Assembly (NCBI GenBank): GCA_022578965.1
Contig: MU400573.1
Span: forward strand, 1-64,000
Length of the DNA stretch: 64,000 nucleotides
Direction of reading: 5' to 3'
Source: Xylaria sp. FL1777
Taxonomy: Eukaryota; Ascomycota; Sordariomycetes; Xylariales; Xylariaceae
How positions within the stretch are numbered: the stretch's first letter is position 1; every line of letters starts with the position of its first letter. Positions 51,151 to 61,438 of the stretch are shown here, piece by piece. The notes beneath the pieces were generated by a model. It was not told where the DNA came from. It saw only the letters and a program-made list of their open reading frames with translations, and made no database searches. Position numbers and translations under genes: made by a program.

Positions 51151-51460
51151 CGAAGGTCGGGGCCAGAAGTCAGCAATAGCCTGGACAATTGAATACAGTG
51201 CATCTAATTTACAGCCTACTGTAAGCTTTTCCTAATTAGGAAAGACCTTTAATTTTATGCCGGACTGCTAGCAGCTCGGCAAGTTCTACATCGGCTTAAG
51301 AACAGTCCGTTAAGTAGAAAATATATTCGAGTCGGGCCGCTAACGGTCTGGCACAAAATTAAAGGTCTTTCCTAATTAGTAAAGGCTTACTGTTAGCTGT
51401 AAGTTAAATGCACTGTATTCAATTGTCCAGGCCATTGCAGACTTCGGACCCCAACCTTCG
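51151..51460. mobile_element. MITE-like inverted-repeat element, 310 bp, TA target-site duplication
   Basis: The two ends are inverted copies over about 130 bases: 51151-51280 against the reverse complement of 51331-51460. I count 19 differences, 14 of them transitions. It begins CGAAGGT and ends ACCTTCG, and both sides are flanked by TA (51149-51150 and 51461-51462), the target preference of Tc1/mariner and related elements. There is no open frame of note inside, so it must depend on a transposase elsewhere. Arms and flanks are seen in the sequence; the superfamily is inference. Confidence 0.85.
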
Positions 51461-51887
51461 TAGGTAGGTACTTACTTACGTATACGAAAGTGGAGACTTT
51501 ATGGGCCGTGTTTCGGGAACCCGCACTATCTTGGCTCTTGGCACAGTAGGCAACTACCGGTACTACCTAGTCTAGCGCAGGTAGTGTCCACCACACGGCC
51601 TTATGCGTAGTATACGCGTGCAATGACGCAACAGCTATCCCGCCTTACCCACAATTCCAGGTACCAATTTCTTATGTGATGTAGGTATACGACCATTCAT
51701 TTCGTCTCGACCTATCTACCTACCTAGTACTGCTCTACTGCGTATGGTTACGTGTAGTGTATAGTATGTATCTGTCAAAGATATAGCCTATTTCAGCATC
51801 ACGTCTCCGCATAGCTGATTGCAGAAATGATGTTGCTCGACACGTGGACTCGATGGTTCACCCTCCTTCTTTTTTCCATCGCTGTAG

Positions 51888-51941
51888 GACGGACGGACAG
51901 ATAGACGGACAGACAGACAGACGGACAGACAGATAGATAGG
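51888..51941. repeat. GGACAGAC/GATA simple repeat
   Basis: Imperfect tetranucleotide repeat of GACG, GACA and GATA units directly upstream of the gene starting at 51992, within its probable leader. Confidence 0.8.
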
Positions 51942-51991
51942 CACTCTAGCTACCACCACCTAGACAGATATCGAGCCGACTCTGCGACTCG

Positions 51992-53629
51992 ATGTCAATC
52001 TCCCTCGTTGGAGCTCCCAGGGGACTCCGCGTCCTGCTCCCGCTGAGCTTCCTCGTCCTCGTCCTCGTCCTCGCCGGCCTCTACCGCAACACCGGACAGA
52101 CCAGCGAGCTTGTCAAGACCATCTCGTCCAACCTCCATGGCGCGGGCCAGTGGCAAGACGTCGACCAAGTGCCTCCTCGTCCAACCAACACGCACCCTCC
52201 GCCCAAGTACAAGCCGACGCTGACGCTGGCTGTGCCGACCATCACCGACCCATTCCCGCTTCTGGTCACGTCGACTGCCGCCCCGCCGCCAATTCCCCCC
52301 TACAATGTCCCCAAGCCCGGCCTCCATCGTGACTATGGCCTTTCCTACATGCCGCCGCTTTTCATCGGCTTCACTCGCCAATGGCCCATGCTACTACAGT
52401 GTGTTGTGGGCTATCTCACCGCCGGCTGGCCCCCCGAGTCTATATACGTTGTTGAGAATACCGGCGTGCAGAATTCGAATGCCGATGGGAAGTTGACGCT
52501 GCAAAATCCCTTTTACCTCAACCACACCACTCTGAACCGCCTCGGTGTCAATGTGCTGCAGACACCCGTTCTCTTGACCTTTTCGCAGTTGCAGAACTTC
52601 TTCGTATCTACAGCCACTACCCGGGAGTGGCCCTATTACTTCTACTCGCATCAAGATGTCCTGGTCATGTCATTTGAAGATGGCGCCGACACAATCAAAC
52701 GCCCTGGTGATCGCGACTGGTTCTTCTACGACGACCAGGAGAAAGCAGATGTTATGCGCCCCGCAGCCGCTGGACAGAAGGCTTACAGAACCATCTATGA
52801 GAATTGCTTGCGGGAGCTCAATCACACGTTGGAAAACGAAAAGCGATGGGCTTTTCGCTTGTTTCAGTACGACCATCTGACATTGGTGAATCGCGCTGCG
52901 CTCGATGCTGTCGGTGGTTGGGATAGTTTGATGCCGTACTACGGAAGCGATTGCGACATGAATGCAAGACTCGAGATGGACGGGTGGTCGATGCGACATC
53001 GCCGTGTTGGGATTATAAACGATGTCTCAACAGTCATAAAGGACCTTGCTGCATTATACCGTGACCCCACGGTTGTGCCTAGGTTCGACGATCCTAACCC
53101 AATATCTGAGGACAAGTTAGAGAAGGTGGACCAGCTAGAGGGGGATGAGAAGGCCGACGAGGCTAAGTCAACCCAGAGCGATGACACGGCTGGCGAAGAA
53201 GCGAAACCCGTAGAGCAATCCCCAGAGAAATCTGCTCAGAAACCCACCGAGGAGTTTACGCACAAGTCTGCAGAGAGGCGAGAGGCGGGAAACTCCGAAG
53301 GCACTGGTGGTTCAGGGATTGCCCAGGCTATGGATTATTTTCGTACCCTGCTCCGAGTTGCTGACGATATGGGGACGTACAAATATCGAAGCAATAATTT
53401 AGCACGCAATTCATGGCAAGGTAGCCAGCACGGCGGTGTTGGCGAGCCGTATCACTATAATGCAGATGGTTTTGCTGCGTCGTTCTGGATATTGACTGAG
53501 GCTGGCCGCGAGGTTTTTCGCCAGAAATGGGGTCATCGTTCCTGTGATCTTGGGAAAGAAACAGCTCTAAAGCTCGACGACCAGTGGCGCGTCGAGAAAG
53601 ACTGGGAAGATCCTCCTTCAATTTCGTAG
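51992..53629 (+). CDS. Type II membrane glycosyltransferase-like protein
   Basis: Single exon of 545 residues. Residues 12-32 are a hydrophobic signal anchor (LLPLSFLVLVLVLAGLY) after a short cytosolic start, followed by a Pro-rich stem to about residue 110, which is the layout of Golgi glycosyltransferases. The lumenal domain has a GT-A-like order: LFIGFTRQWPMLLQCV, IYVVENTG, a central YYFYSHQDVLVMSFEDG with acidic residues in the place of a metal-binding motif, and later GGWDSLMPYYGSDCDMNARL near the acceptor side. An acidic, Glu/Lys-rich insertion of about 75 residues (about 365-440) interrupts the C-terminal part. Proteins of this build in moulds are usually annotated as glycosyltransferases, but donor and acceptor are unknown. 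The ATG at 51992 is the first in frame. Confidence 0.85.
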   Translation: MSISLVGAPRGLRVLLPLSFLVLVLVLAGLYRNTGQTSELVKTISSNLHGAGQWQDVDQVPPRPTNTHPPPKYKPTLTLAVPTITDPFPLLVTSTAAPPPIPPYNVPKPGLHRDYGLSYMPPLFIGFTRQWPMLLQCVVGYLTAGWPPESIYVVENTGVQNSNADGKLTLQNPFYLNHTTLNRLGVNVLQTPVLLTFSQLQNFFVSTATTREWPYYFYSHQDVLVMSFEDGADTIKRPGDRDWFFYDDQEKADVMRPAAAGQKAYRTIYENCLRELNHTLENEKRWAFRLFQYDHLTLVNRAALDAVGGWDSLMPYYGSDCDMNARLEMDGWSMRHRRVGIINDVSTVIKDLAALYRDPTVVPRFDDPNPISEDKLEKVDQLEGDEKADEAKSTQSDDTAGEEAKPVEQSPEKSAQKPTEEFTHKSAERREAGNSEGTGGSGIAQAMDYFRTLLRVADDMGTYKYRSNNLARNSWQGSQHGGVGEPYHYNADGFAASFWILTEAGREVFRQKWGHRSCDLGKETALKLDDQWRVEKDWEDPPSIS

Positions 53630-55435
53630 GAGTGTATGATTTGATGTGTTTTATGTCCGCATATGGGTTATAATGAGTGGCGTTGGTATATGGTAGAAGA
53701 GCTGGGCGGGTTGGGTTTCAATGCTCCATGTAATGAACTAGGAGAGTTGTATAACACCTTGTATATACTAAGCGATTGTGAATTTAGGGATAGACAACAA
53801 TCAAACAAGAGAGGGACCAGGGCGAATTATAGCATTGATACCCTAATAACTAGAAGACTAAAATAGGAATGGAACCTTCTCTCGTACTGTTTGGTTCTGT
53901 GCCTATTAGTAGGGGAAGGCGAAGAATATACTTTTCGTCTCAATTATGTTGATCTCAGGCAAGCACAAATACTTTCAATCGCAAAGTCATCTTAGCTAAC
54001 TATCTAGGGTAAGCTCTACTACTATATACTTTAATTTGACGCGGAGTTTGTTATCGCAGACACTAATAGTTACGAAAGTAAAGCTGGGATTGTGTTGCGT
54101 GGCGGATCATTGCCCTATCAATCTCACACAACCGTTCTGATAGAAGAGTGTACTTCGTACAGTGAGGCGACTCTACACCGACTGCAAGATAGCAAAGTTT
54201 ACTGTTTACATTATCATTCGGACGTTTGTTTCCTGCAAGATGCCTTTGAGGACGTTGGTCCAGAGCCCTCCTAGTTCACATTGGGTTGTTGAATTACGTA
54301 TCTAGTGTTATTTCGCTCCAAGTACCTAATGTATGAAAATAGCTGCAGCATATAATTGACATGTTGGGTAAGTTTGAACGATTGTTCTCTTTTAGTAATA
54401 GGAGGTTTAAATAAGTATGCTTTATATTTTCTGTGTCTTATATTAATCCAATCTTACCCTATTGCTTAGAGGCTTAGCTGTTCACCGCAGAAAACCAAGA
54501 GGATAGTAAGCAACATGATATAAGCGCTGTAATTTGACAGCAGCGGCACAAAATCCTTGTGGTAACAGCTTTATAGGGTTGCGATCTTGAAGATAGCATT
54601 TCAAGCACGATAATGCAGCCTCCTAGCCTCTCACTCTGAATTACAAGTAGGTGGGATACCAAGCCTAGACAACTGATGCAGCGAGCAAGAAATCTGTGTT
54701 TATGCCGAATAAAGAGATCTATATTTTCACCATTTGGGAGCAAAATAGGTACTCTCCAGAGAATCCAACTAGATGACATGTGAGATGCGCATATGCACTG
54801 AAAACACACCAGGTTTCCAAGCCTTGATAAAGGGGTGGGAAAAGAGGGCCCCGGGCGGTCCGGGGCGACCCGGGTACATGGCCAACGACAGTCGCAACGG
54901 GCCACGGCGGAGTGCATCGGGGGCATTGGCTGCATGTGCGCACTGCTCAGCCGGTAGCTTCTCGAACGTCCGCTAATGTCCTCGCCTCATGTTCTAAGTC
55001 GGCTTATCTCTCATACTATGGCGCCTTGTGCGGTACTGGCGATGGGTGCTACCGTGGAACACAGCCCTTCGTAAGACCTTTCTTCCCCTCTCCATCCCCC
55101 TCCCGCTCCTCCGTCTCGTCTTTCGTTGTGTGACTAATCGCGTGTAATAAGGAAAAAGACTACGAATAGAAATACCCTGACCACTGTATAATCAAACCAC
55201 AGCTCCCCTGAGGCTTATAACCTTGAGCTATACTGGGCCAACCCTTCAGATTCCCACTAGTCAACACGACGTCCTTGGCGCCTCGATCAGTCATCTAGTC
55301 GCCAATCGATACTTCAAGACTTCACGTCGCCCTGACGAATTAACCCGTGCGGTTGTCGTTGAACATTAGCTTTGTCTCTGCTGGGCCGATTCACGCAAAG
55401 TTTATAACCTCACGCCCCTATTCCACGACTGACAG
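53630..55435. other. Intergenic region
   Basis: No gene recognised. An open frame on the minus strand at 54474-54935 is Cys-rich but lacks a start context, domain or splice support. Confidence 0.45.
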
Positions 55436-55686
55436 ATGGGCGACGATCATCGCCTTGACATGAGTTCGTCGAAGCTGATAGTGCACATCGATATACCGGA
55501 AGATAATATCAAGCCCTCCCCTTTAGATCCAGTCAAAGATATGACAGATGTAAGCTCAGGTAGGTGAAACCTGGTATCGGAAAAGAGACCCCAAGGCCAC
55601 GCCTCTAACACGCAGATCCAACGTCGGCAGTGATTCCTACCACATCGAGATGGCTTGTGAGCGCAGAGGAGGTACTGTTGTTCTGA
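55436..55686 (+). CDS. Possible small two-exon gene or gene fragment (weak)
   Basis: Candidate only. The ATG at 55436 opens 41 coding-like codons (SSSKLIVHIDIPEDNIKPS), followed by an intron with good signals (GTAGGT at 55560, CTAAC branch, GCAG at 55615) and a second exon (55616-55686) encoding AVIPTTSRWLVSAEEVLLF before a stop; 64 residues in total. I recognise no family. It may be the 5' piece of a longer decayed gene. It sits just beyond the ankyrin relic of the NLR gene. Confidence 0.3.
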
Positions 55687-56024
55687 GAACTGGGTATACA
55701 GAAGACTGGCGCGTAACAATTGGTCCTTCGCTGATAATGGCCGCCATGCCGGATCTGGCCTCCATATAGGCTGTAGGCACCAAAGCATAAGTATATACCT
55801 CTGGCAGATGTTCAAGTCCTGCGACTAAGTGAGGTACCCGCTTTGGTGCCCCTTTTACGCAGCAGCACTAGAAAGTGTAGAGGTGCAAAGGATGTCGATA
55901 AAACTGCCTGCTATCTCCTACCTCTCTTCTACCCATATACACAAATCTCTTTGTATATACCTGTAGGCAAAAACATTCTGCTATCTTTCATACAGATGTC
56001 CGTACATATGCAGGCCTCTGTCCG
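55687..56024. other. Unassigned spacer
   Basis: Between the weak candidate gene and the ankyrin relic. I see no gene or repeat in it. Confidence 0.4.
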
Positions 56025-56106
56025 CACAACTAAGTGTAGCTCAACAATCGCTTTGTCCCTGATGCCAGTTGCTACTGACAGCGGCGTTCGGCCATACGGA
56101 TCTTAA
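56025..56106 (-). pseudogene. Stranded ankyrin-repeat remnant
   Basis: Read on the minus strand, this segment gives DPYGRTPLSVATGIRDKA then IVELHL, one ankyrin repeat of the same subtype as those in the NLR gene (GRTPLSRAAGNGHAALVQLL). It lies about 200 bases beyond that gene's stop codon and about three repeat lengths from the last in-frame repeat landmark (landmarks at 56078 and 56381). It is not part of the open frame. Confidence 0.65.
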
Positions 56107-56268
56107 TAATCTGTCAGAGGTTATTGTCCCGGAGTGAATGGGTAGCCCTAGCGGTCACATAGCAGGTAGGTAGTAAAGGGGTCAGTAGCCGGTACGTTGG
56201 TCAATTGGCCCCTGGCCTTCCCAATGGTAGTTGGTGGGAATAGCCCATATATATACACCAATCCCACT

Positions 56269-56291
56269 ATATAGACCCTAGGGGTCTATAT
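56269..56291. repeat. Inverted repeat abutting the end of the NLR gene
   Basis: ATATAGACCC (56269-56278) and GGGTCTATAT (56282-56291) are perfect inverted copies around a 3-base spacer, ten bases from the stop codon of the NLR-type gene. It could be a terminator-like hairpin or a scar of an insertion. Confidence 0.5.
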
Positions 56292-56300
56292 GTGACTATA

Positions 56301-59300
56301 TCACCTGAAATAATCGCGTTTAGCATTATGCCTAAGCAACAGTTGAAAGACTGCTTGATGTCCATTTTCATCTGCCAGCAATAGTGGCGTTCGGCCAGTT
56401 ATATCCTTAGACTCGATATTAGCATTATACTCAATCAACAGTTGAACGAGTGCCGCGTGTCCATTTCCAGCTGCCCGTGATAGTGGCGTTCGGCCATATT
56501 CATCCTTAGACTCAATATTAGCATTATGCTGAAGTAACAGTCGAGCAACTGCCGCGTGTCCATGTATAGCTGCTCCTAATAGTGGCGTTTGGCTATACAT
56601 ATCCTTAGACTCGATATTACCATTATGCTCAAGCAACAGTCGAACAACTGCTTCGTGTCCATTTATAGCTGCCCATGATAGTGGCGTTTGGCTATACATA
56701 TCCTTAGACTCGATATTACCATTATGCTCAAGCAACAGTCGAACAACTGCTTCGTGTCCATTTCCAGCTGCCCATGATAGTGGCGTTCGGCTATACATAT
56801 CCTTAGACTCGATATTACCATTATGCTCAAGCAACAGTCGAACAACTGCTTCGTGTCCATTTCTAGCTGCCCATGATAGTGGCGTTCGGCTATCTATATC
56901 CTTAGACTCAAGGTCAGGATTATTCTCAAGTAATAACAGTCGAACAACTGCCTCGAGTCCAATGACCGACGATATCAAAAGACTAGTTAAAGGCCCAGGT
57001 TTCGGTGCCCGGCCTTGTCTATGCGTAGCATCATAATAAATCTTGTACCATGTTGAAAGACTCCTTGAGTGTGTATCACAAATTCTCAATGTGGAAGGTA
57101 GTATATCCGCATCCTTGCTAAAACAGGCTTCGACGAAGTGGGCACACCAATTTTGAGCAGAATAACCTAAGAAGGGGTAGCTGTCGACAAATTCGAGGGG
57201 TTCCATTTGTGGAATATCGTCATTATTGAAGAAGTCGAGATAGATAACACAGATCTTTGCAAGTGCTTGGTGCGCGTCGCGGGTGGTGATCGAATGTTGC
57301 CAGTGTCCTCCTGACGGAATGTTTGTAGGCGGCGGAACACCTAATAGAAACTCTCGCGCTGTTTGATGAAGAAGATAGACCTTTCCATGGTGAATTGAGA
57401 CGAAGAGGCCACACCACGATCGGAGACGCGACTTGAAGTCCTCATCTTCCTCTAAGTCGAGGTTATGAATAGACTTTGACTTATAGTCTACATTCAAAGC
57501 GACATTCATTTCCGCGATCGTTAGCGGTCGACTTGCTGCCAAAATAATGCACAAAGCCTTCTTGACCATGGGGCTTTCTTGCCTGCTCTTGCTAAGAATC
57601 TTCTCATATGCCTCATTCACAGTCTTTGGTAATGTTCCAATAGTAGAGTCGATCCCATCTGGCGTCTTTTTGAAGTTTTCTTTCTCCAAGTAGTCGAACA
57701 CAAGATATACCCAGAGGTATGTACGGTGACGAATCTTGAGTAATCTCTTTGTGAGGTGATCTTGAATCTGGTTAGAGAGTCCTTTATCATTCGCCAAGTT
57801 TTGCACTCGGTATTTGATAACTTGATCGACTTCTTGGCTGATAATTTCTGACTCTTCTTCTCCTGGTATATGGACATATGGGAAAATGTCCAAGAAACGC
57901 CGAAAATTCGATAGAATTTGGTCATATGGGCGACTCGTAAGAAGATACCTCAATTTGCTGGAGTTTGACTGATTGCTGTTGAATTGATTCTTTATGTTCC
58001 GCATTAGGTCTACGAACTCTGACTCGGCGCATTCATCGAGGGCGTCCAGCACTATGATTATATGCCCGGCTTGGGATCTTGCACGGCATTTCTCAGGACT
58101 GTCCACTACAGTTTGCTGGAGTCAGTAGTTACTCTTTCAGGGGGATTTTGCTTCCACAAGCGGCGAATACGGAAAGAAAGCAACTTAAGGAATAGCTTAC
58201 GAGCGAGCTTGTCGAGTTGATTAGACCGTTCCCGTCCTTGTCGAATTGCTTCATAGCATGTTCAATTAAGAACGGCATCTGTGAAAAGAGTTGGTGAAGT
58301 AGGGCGCAAAGCGCTTGGCGGCCCGTGTTCTGGTCCTGGTCTTTGAAGAAAAAGTAACATATGGTTGGTGAGCGCGGTAGCTCATGGTCGATGAGATACT
58401 TAGCTAAAACAGACTTTCCACAGCCCGGGTCCGCTGAGACTAGCAATGGTCCAGAATCTTGTTCCAGCCACCTTTGGAAATTTTCGTGCTTTAGGAACCA
58501 CTCACAGGTCCCCTCTACTCTAGCTTCCACACGATCTTTATACCACTCATAGGTAGCGTCTTTTTTGCTATCAGTGAGGCGAAATAGCTGAAGGCAGTTG
58601 TTTTGCTTGTCGGATAGCTTCTGGTTTGCTTCGCCTTCCTGAATCTCAAGCCCCCTCCGTGCAATACCCAGCTGCTCCTGGGAAACAGACAGTAGCTGTC
58701 GCATGGCTTCAAGACTCTCTCTGCTCTTATTGCTAAGAGACTCAAGCTCCTGCCTTGCCACGAATTCGTTTATCTGAATTAAGGTTCTATCGACAGTGTC
58801 CTCGAACTTTTTAATATCGACTACCATCTTCTCCCAATCTTTTTTTAGAATCACGTCACTGGCATAACGTTTGAGGCGGCTCTGGTAGAATCGCAGAACA
58901 CTTCGGATTTGGAATTCGAGAATGTGCCGATAGAGCTGTATGATGTGGTTGTTAGCTTCCGCCATTAAAGCTGGGGAAACCTGGGAGTTCTCGCCGAGCC
59001 GCTGCAGTAAAGGCTCAAGCTCAGTGTAATACTGCATGCGAGTGGTCACATATACGAATCCGTCACAGTTGGCTTCCTCTGCGACCTTTGGATTCGTGAG
59101 GAGCGGGAGAATGATACAGACACCGGCCCAGGCGATGGAAGCTTCTGGAGACTGCTTGACAGCCTCGCCAATCCAGTCCTTTGCCCACAGCACCAACTTG
59201 GCGGCCTGGTCAATCTGATTCGACAGATTGAATTCATGGCCGGCAATGGTGTAATTTGTCTTCTTGTCTTCTATCCGTTTTAGACCCGCCGCGATTATGG

Positions 59301-59722
59301 TTTTCAGCTGGGCTTGCTGAGATTGTCTGTCAGTGCTGTGGCTCACGTCGTCCGGTGGCATAGCCTGTGCAGGCCTATCATTCGACGCGGAAACTGTAAA
59401 CCGGTCAGCATCTGTCTTGTATAACTTGCAAGTACTGCGTACTCGTCTCCTGCGCGTCTTTTGAGAGAAGTTCCTCGTAATCCTCCACCAATTTCGGTTC
59501 ATTCTGTTTGAGACTGTCGTACGCGCGGTCCCAAAGTGACGGAATCGTGGAGGAGTCTTCGTGATTTAAGGGCGGACGGCTGCCAAGATCGGGCTTGGCT
59601 GAGCCGTCTCGTTCCTTGCCCAGCAGTCCTATTAGCCGCTGGCGTACTGATGTAGGCTTCGAGTGCGAAGGGTCGCCTTGTTGAGTTCGGTTCCCACCCT
59701 GCTTGTGCTTGAAGAACCCCAT
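56301..59722 (-). pseudogene. NLR-type receptor: NWD-NACHT-ankyrin, apparently frameshifted
   Basis: Fungal STAND/NLR protein of the kind involved in non-self recognition and heterokaryon incompatibility. Exons are 59722-59443, 59393-58201 and 58105-56301 on the minus strand; introns are GTACGC...CAG (49 bases, TGCTGAC branch) and GTAAGC...TAG (95 bases). The N-terminus (about residues 63-290) matches the NWD NACHT N-terminal domain, with LWDRAYDSLKQNEPKLVEDY and NYTIAGHEFNLSNQIDQA. Walker A is VSADPGCGKSVLAKYL (about residue 410). Exon 3 opens in phase with WTVLRNAVQDPKPG, as in relatives, but runs into TAA; the Walker B strand IIIVLDALDEC and everything after are in another frame. About one base is missing, or two gained, at 58053-58063. 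After that point the frame is open for about 590 codons: the winged-helix-like region, then about seven ankyrin repeats, ending at 56301. Either a recent pseudogene or a sequence error. Confidence 0.8.
56340..56975 (-). repeat. Homogenised ankyrin repeat array, exact 99-base period
   Basis: The landmark ATAGTGGCGTT occurs at 56381, 56480, 56579, 56678, 56777 and 56876, exactly 99 bases apart (33 codons). Units between about 56560 and 56900 are nearly identical in DNA, encoding HEAVVRLLLEHNGNIESKD followed by TPLSWAA. Near identity at the DNA level implies recent duplication or gene conversion. Confidence 0.9.
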
Positions 59723-60334
59723 GGCCAGGAAGCGAACTCCGTTTTCAAAATGTTGCCTAGAGCCTCGTGGCTTTGCACGATTGTGAAGTGATGATAGGGA
59801 CAAGTTCAACGCCGTCGACTTGGCTATTTGCACGTCATGTTGTAATGATAGAAGCTTAGGCTTCTAAGTTTCGAAGAAGATCGTGAGAAAAGATCGTGAG
59901 AAAAGACCATATCATAGCCATGTGCACAGCCACCACCAATGAGGCGTCGTGGGCTTGCAATTGGGCGAGAGAGGGCGATTATAGCTGCTGTGCATATATG
60001 ATTTATTGGAAAGCTTTACTTTTCCCGAATACGTATTTAGCAACGCGTATTAAGTGTGAGGGAAGGTAAGGGTTAAGAAGTTCTAACGGTAACCCCCAAA
60101 ACTCTATAAAACTAAGCCAGCTGCTGATTAGTCTATATGGACTTTACAAGAAGCTAATTAGTTAAAGCTTAAATCGAAGCATTACCTACAATATATTTAC
60201 ATTAAATGTAACTGTATAGCTTGCATACTGCAATAGGAAATATATAAGCCTTGTTAACTGTTTGTTTGTTTGCTTTGTTAGCATTATAACCTTGACTGTT
60301 TGCTTTGTTTGGTTGCTTTGTTTGGTTGCTTCAC

Positions 60335-60405
60335 TTCATTTGTTTGCTTTATTTGTTTGCTTCATTTGTTTGCTTCATTTGTTTGCTTCATTTGTTTGCT
60401 TTGTT
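60335..60405. repeat. 13-base minisatellite
   Basis: Tandem copies of TTCATTTGTTTGC, about five in register, preceded by related TTTGGTTGC units from about 60290. Simple repeat in an AT-rich stretch. Confidence 0.75.
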
Positions 60406-60456
60406 TTAGTATTACGTAAGCATAGCTAGTTATGTAATTATTATGTGTGTATGTAT

Positions 60457-60641
60457 CCCTTTAATGGCCGCTTTAGCTCCAATACATAAAAAGTGGAATA
60501 GCGGGACTCCTTGCATAAACAGATAATCCAATGAAATGATAATATAATACTTGGATAATTGTATTATTGGATTATTTTCTTATGCAAGGAGTCCTGCTAT
60601 TCCACTTTTTATGTATTGGAGCTAAAGCGGCCGTTAAAGGG
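60457..60641. mobile_element. Short inverted-repeat (foldback/MITE-like) element, 185 bp
   Basis: The left arm starting CCCTTTAATGGCCGC at 60457 is matched by the reverse complement of the right end at 60641. The first 63 bases differ at only two positions, both transitions, and similarity continues to about 83 bases. The AT-rich centre has no open frame. I cannot see a convincing target-site duplication, so the true ends may differ by a few bases. Its sequence is unrelated to the element at 51151. Confidence 0.75.
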
Positions 60642-61438
60642 GTGGTGGCTTAAGTACAAAGTAAAATTGAAATGCCTTGCATTTTAATTTTCAACGTATT
60701 AAAATGGCAAGCTGCACCTACGTAGTCTAGGTAAAGCTTTCCATTTTAGTGACAACTTGCTTGGCGCTACACTGTACTTATTGGCTGTACGCACGGCTGT
60801 GAAGGCTATGCATGTCTACATGAATACCTACCCATGCCGATTCAGCTATCAACAAGCGATGGCAGTATTGGAAGCGTCGCTTTGCCTGATCCTTTACTGT
60901 ACTAGAGACTACAGCTTAATGCACGCTACGAAGCGGTACAACTAGTATGTTTAGACGATGGCTCCTGAGGAAGGTCAAGAGGCCCAACCTATGATCTTCG
61001 GCCATTTCCCGTGTTGCTGTGATGGTAGCAATATACCTTACATTCTGACAAAATTGTCTACTTAAGGAAAAAATAAGAATGAGAAACTGCTTTGTACATC
61101 TTTGACGGTTTTTGCGTAGTTTGCCTATTGCAACTATTCACTTCGTCAATGGGATACGCGCGCATACCTACCGCGGTACGCGGTACCTAGGTACCTAGAT
61201 ATGGCGCGCGTAAAGACTGTGGCTTAGAGTGGATGGTGCACAGCCACAAGCTTACCCCGCCATTAGTCTATGTGTACCTACTAGGTATCAGAGTAGGTAC
61301 TGCCCCACCATCCCACCTTTTTTGTCAGTCATAGGTTTTTTGAGTCACCCATCAACTGTTTCCATCCGACCTGATCTCACCAGAGACTCGGTTGTCGTCT
61401 TCTCTCTTTCTGTCTGCTAGTATTACACGAAGGACAAG

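Larger units (their letters stand above)
50457..51991. other. Intergenic region carrying an inverted-repeat element
   Basis: Divergent spacer between the unknown gene at 49098-50456 and the glycosyltransferase-like gene. It holds the element at 51151-51460, TAGGTA words beside it and near 51715-51730, and a GGACAGAC/GATA simple repeat just before the next gene. Confidence 0.6.
59723..61438. other. Repeat-bearing intergenic region
   Basis: Divergent spacer between the NLR-type gene and leuRS. It is AT-rich, with a minisatellite (60335-60405), an inverted-repeat element (60457-60641), TAGGTACCTAG words at about 61185-61200 and, from about 61300, a C/T-rich leader of leuRS. A short open frame at 60757-60945 has no support. 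Confidence 0.6.

Noticed and set aside
54474..54935. 153-codon Cys-rich minus-strand frame
   Set aside because: It has irregular cysteine spacing, no signal peptide at the start and no supporting introns; probably chance.
56301..58106. Treating the NACHT-ankyrin part as a separate gene starting near 58106
   Set aside because: Its first codons would replace the conserved WTVLRNAVQDPKPG by an unrelated sequence and it would lack Walker A; a frameshifted single gene explains both flanks better.
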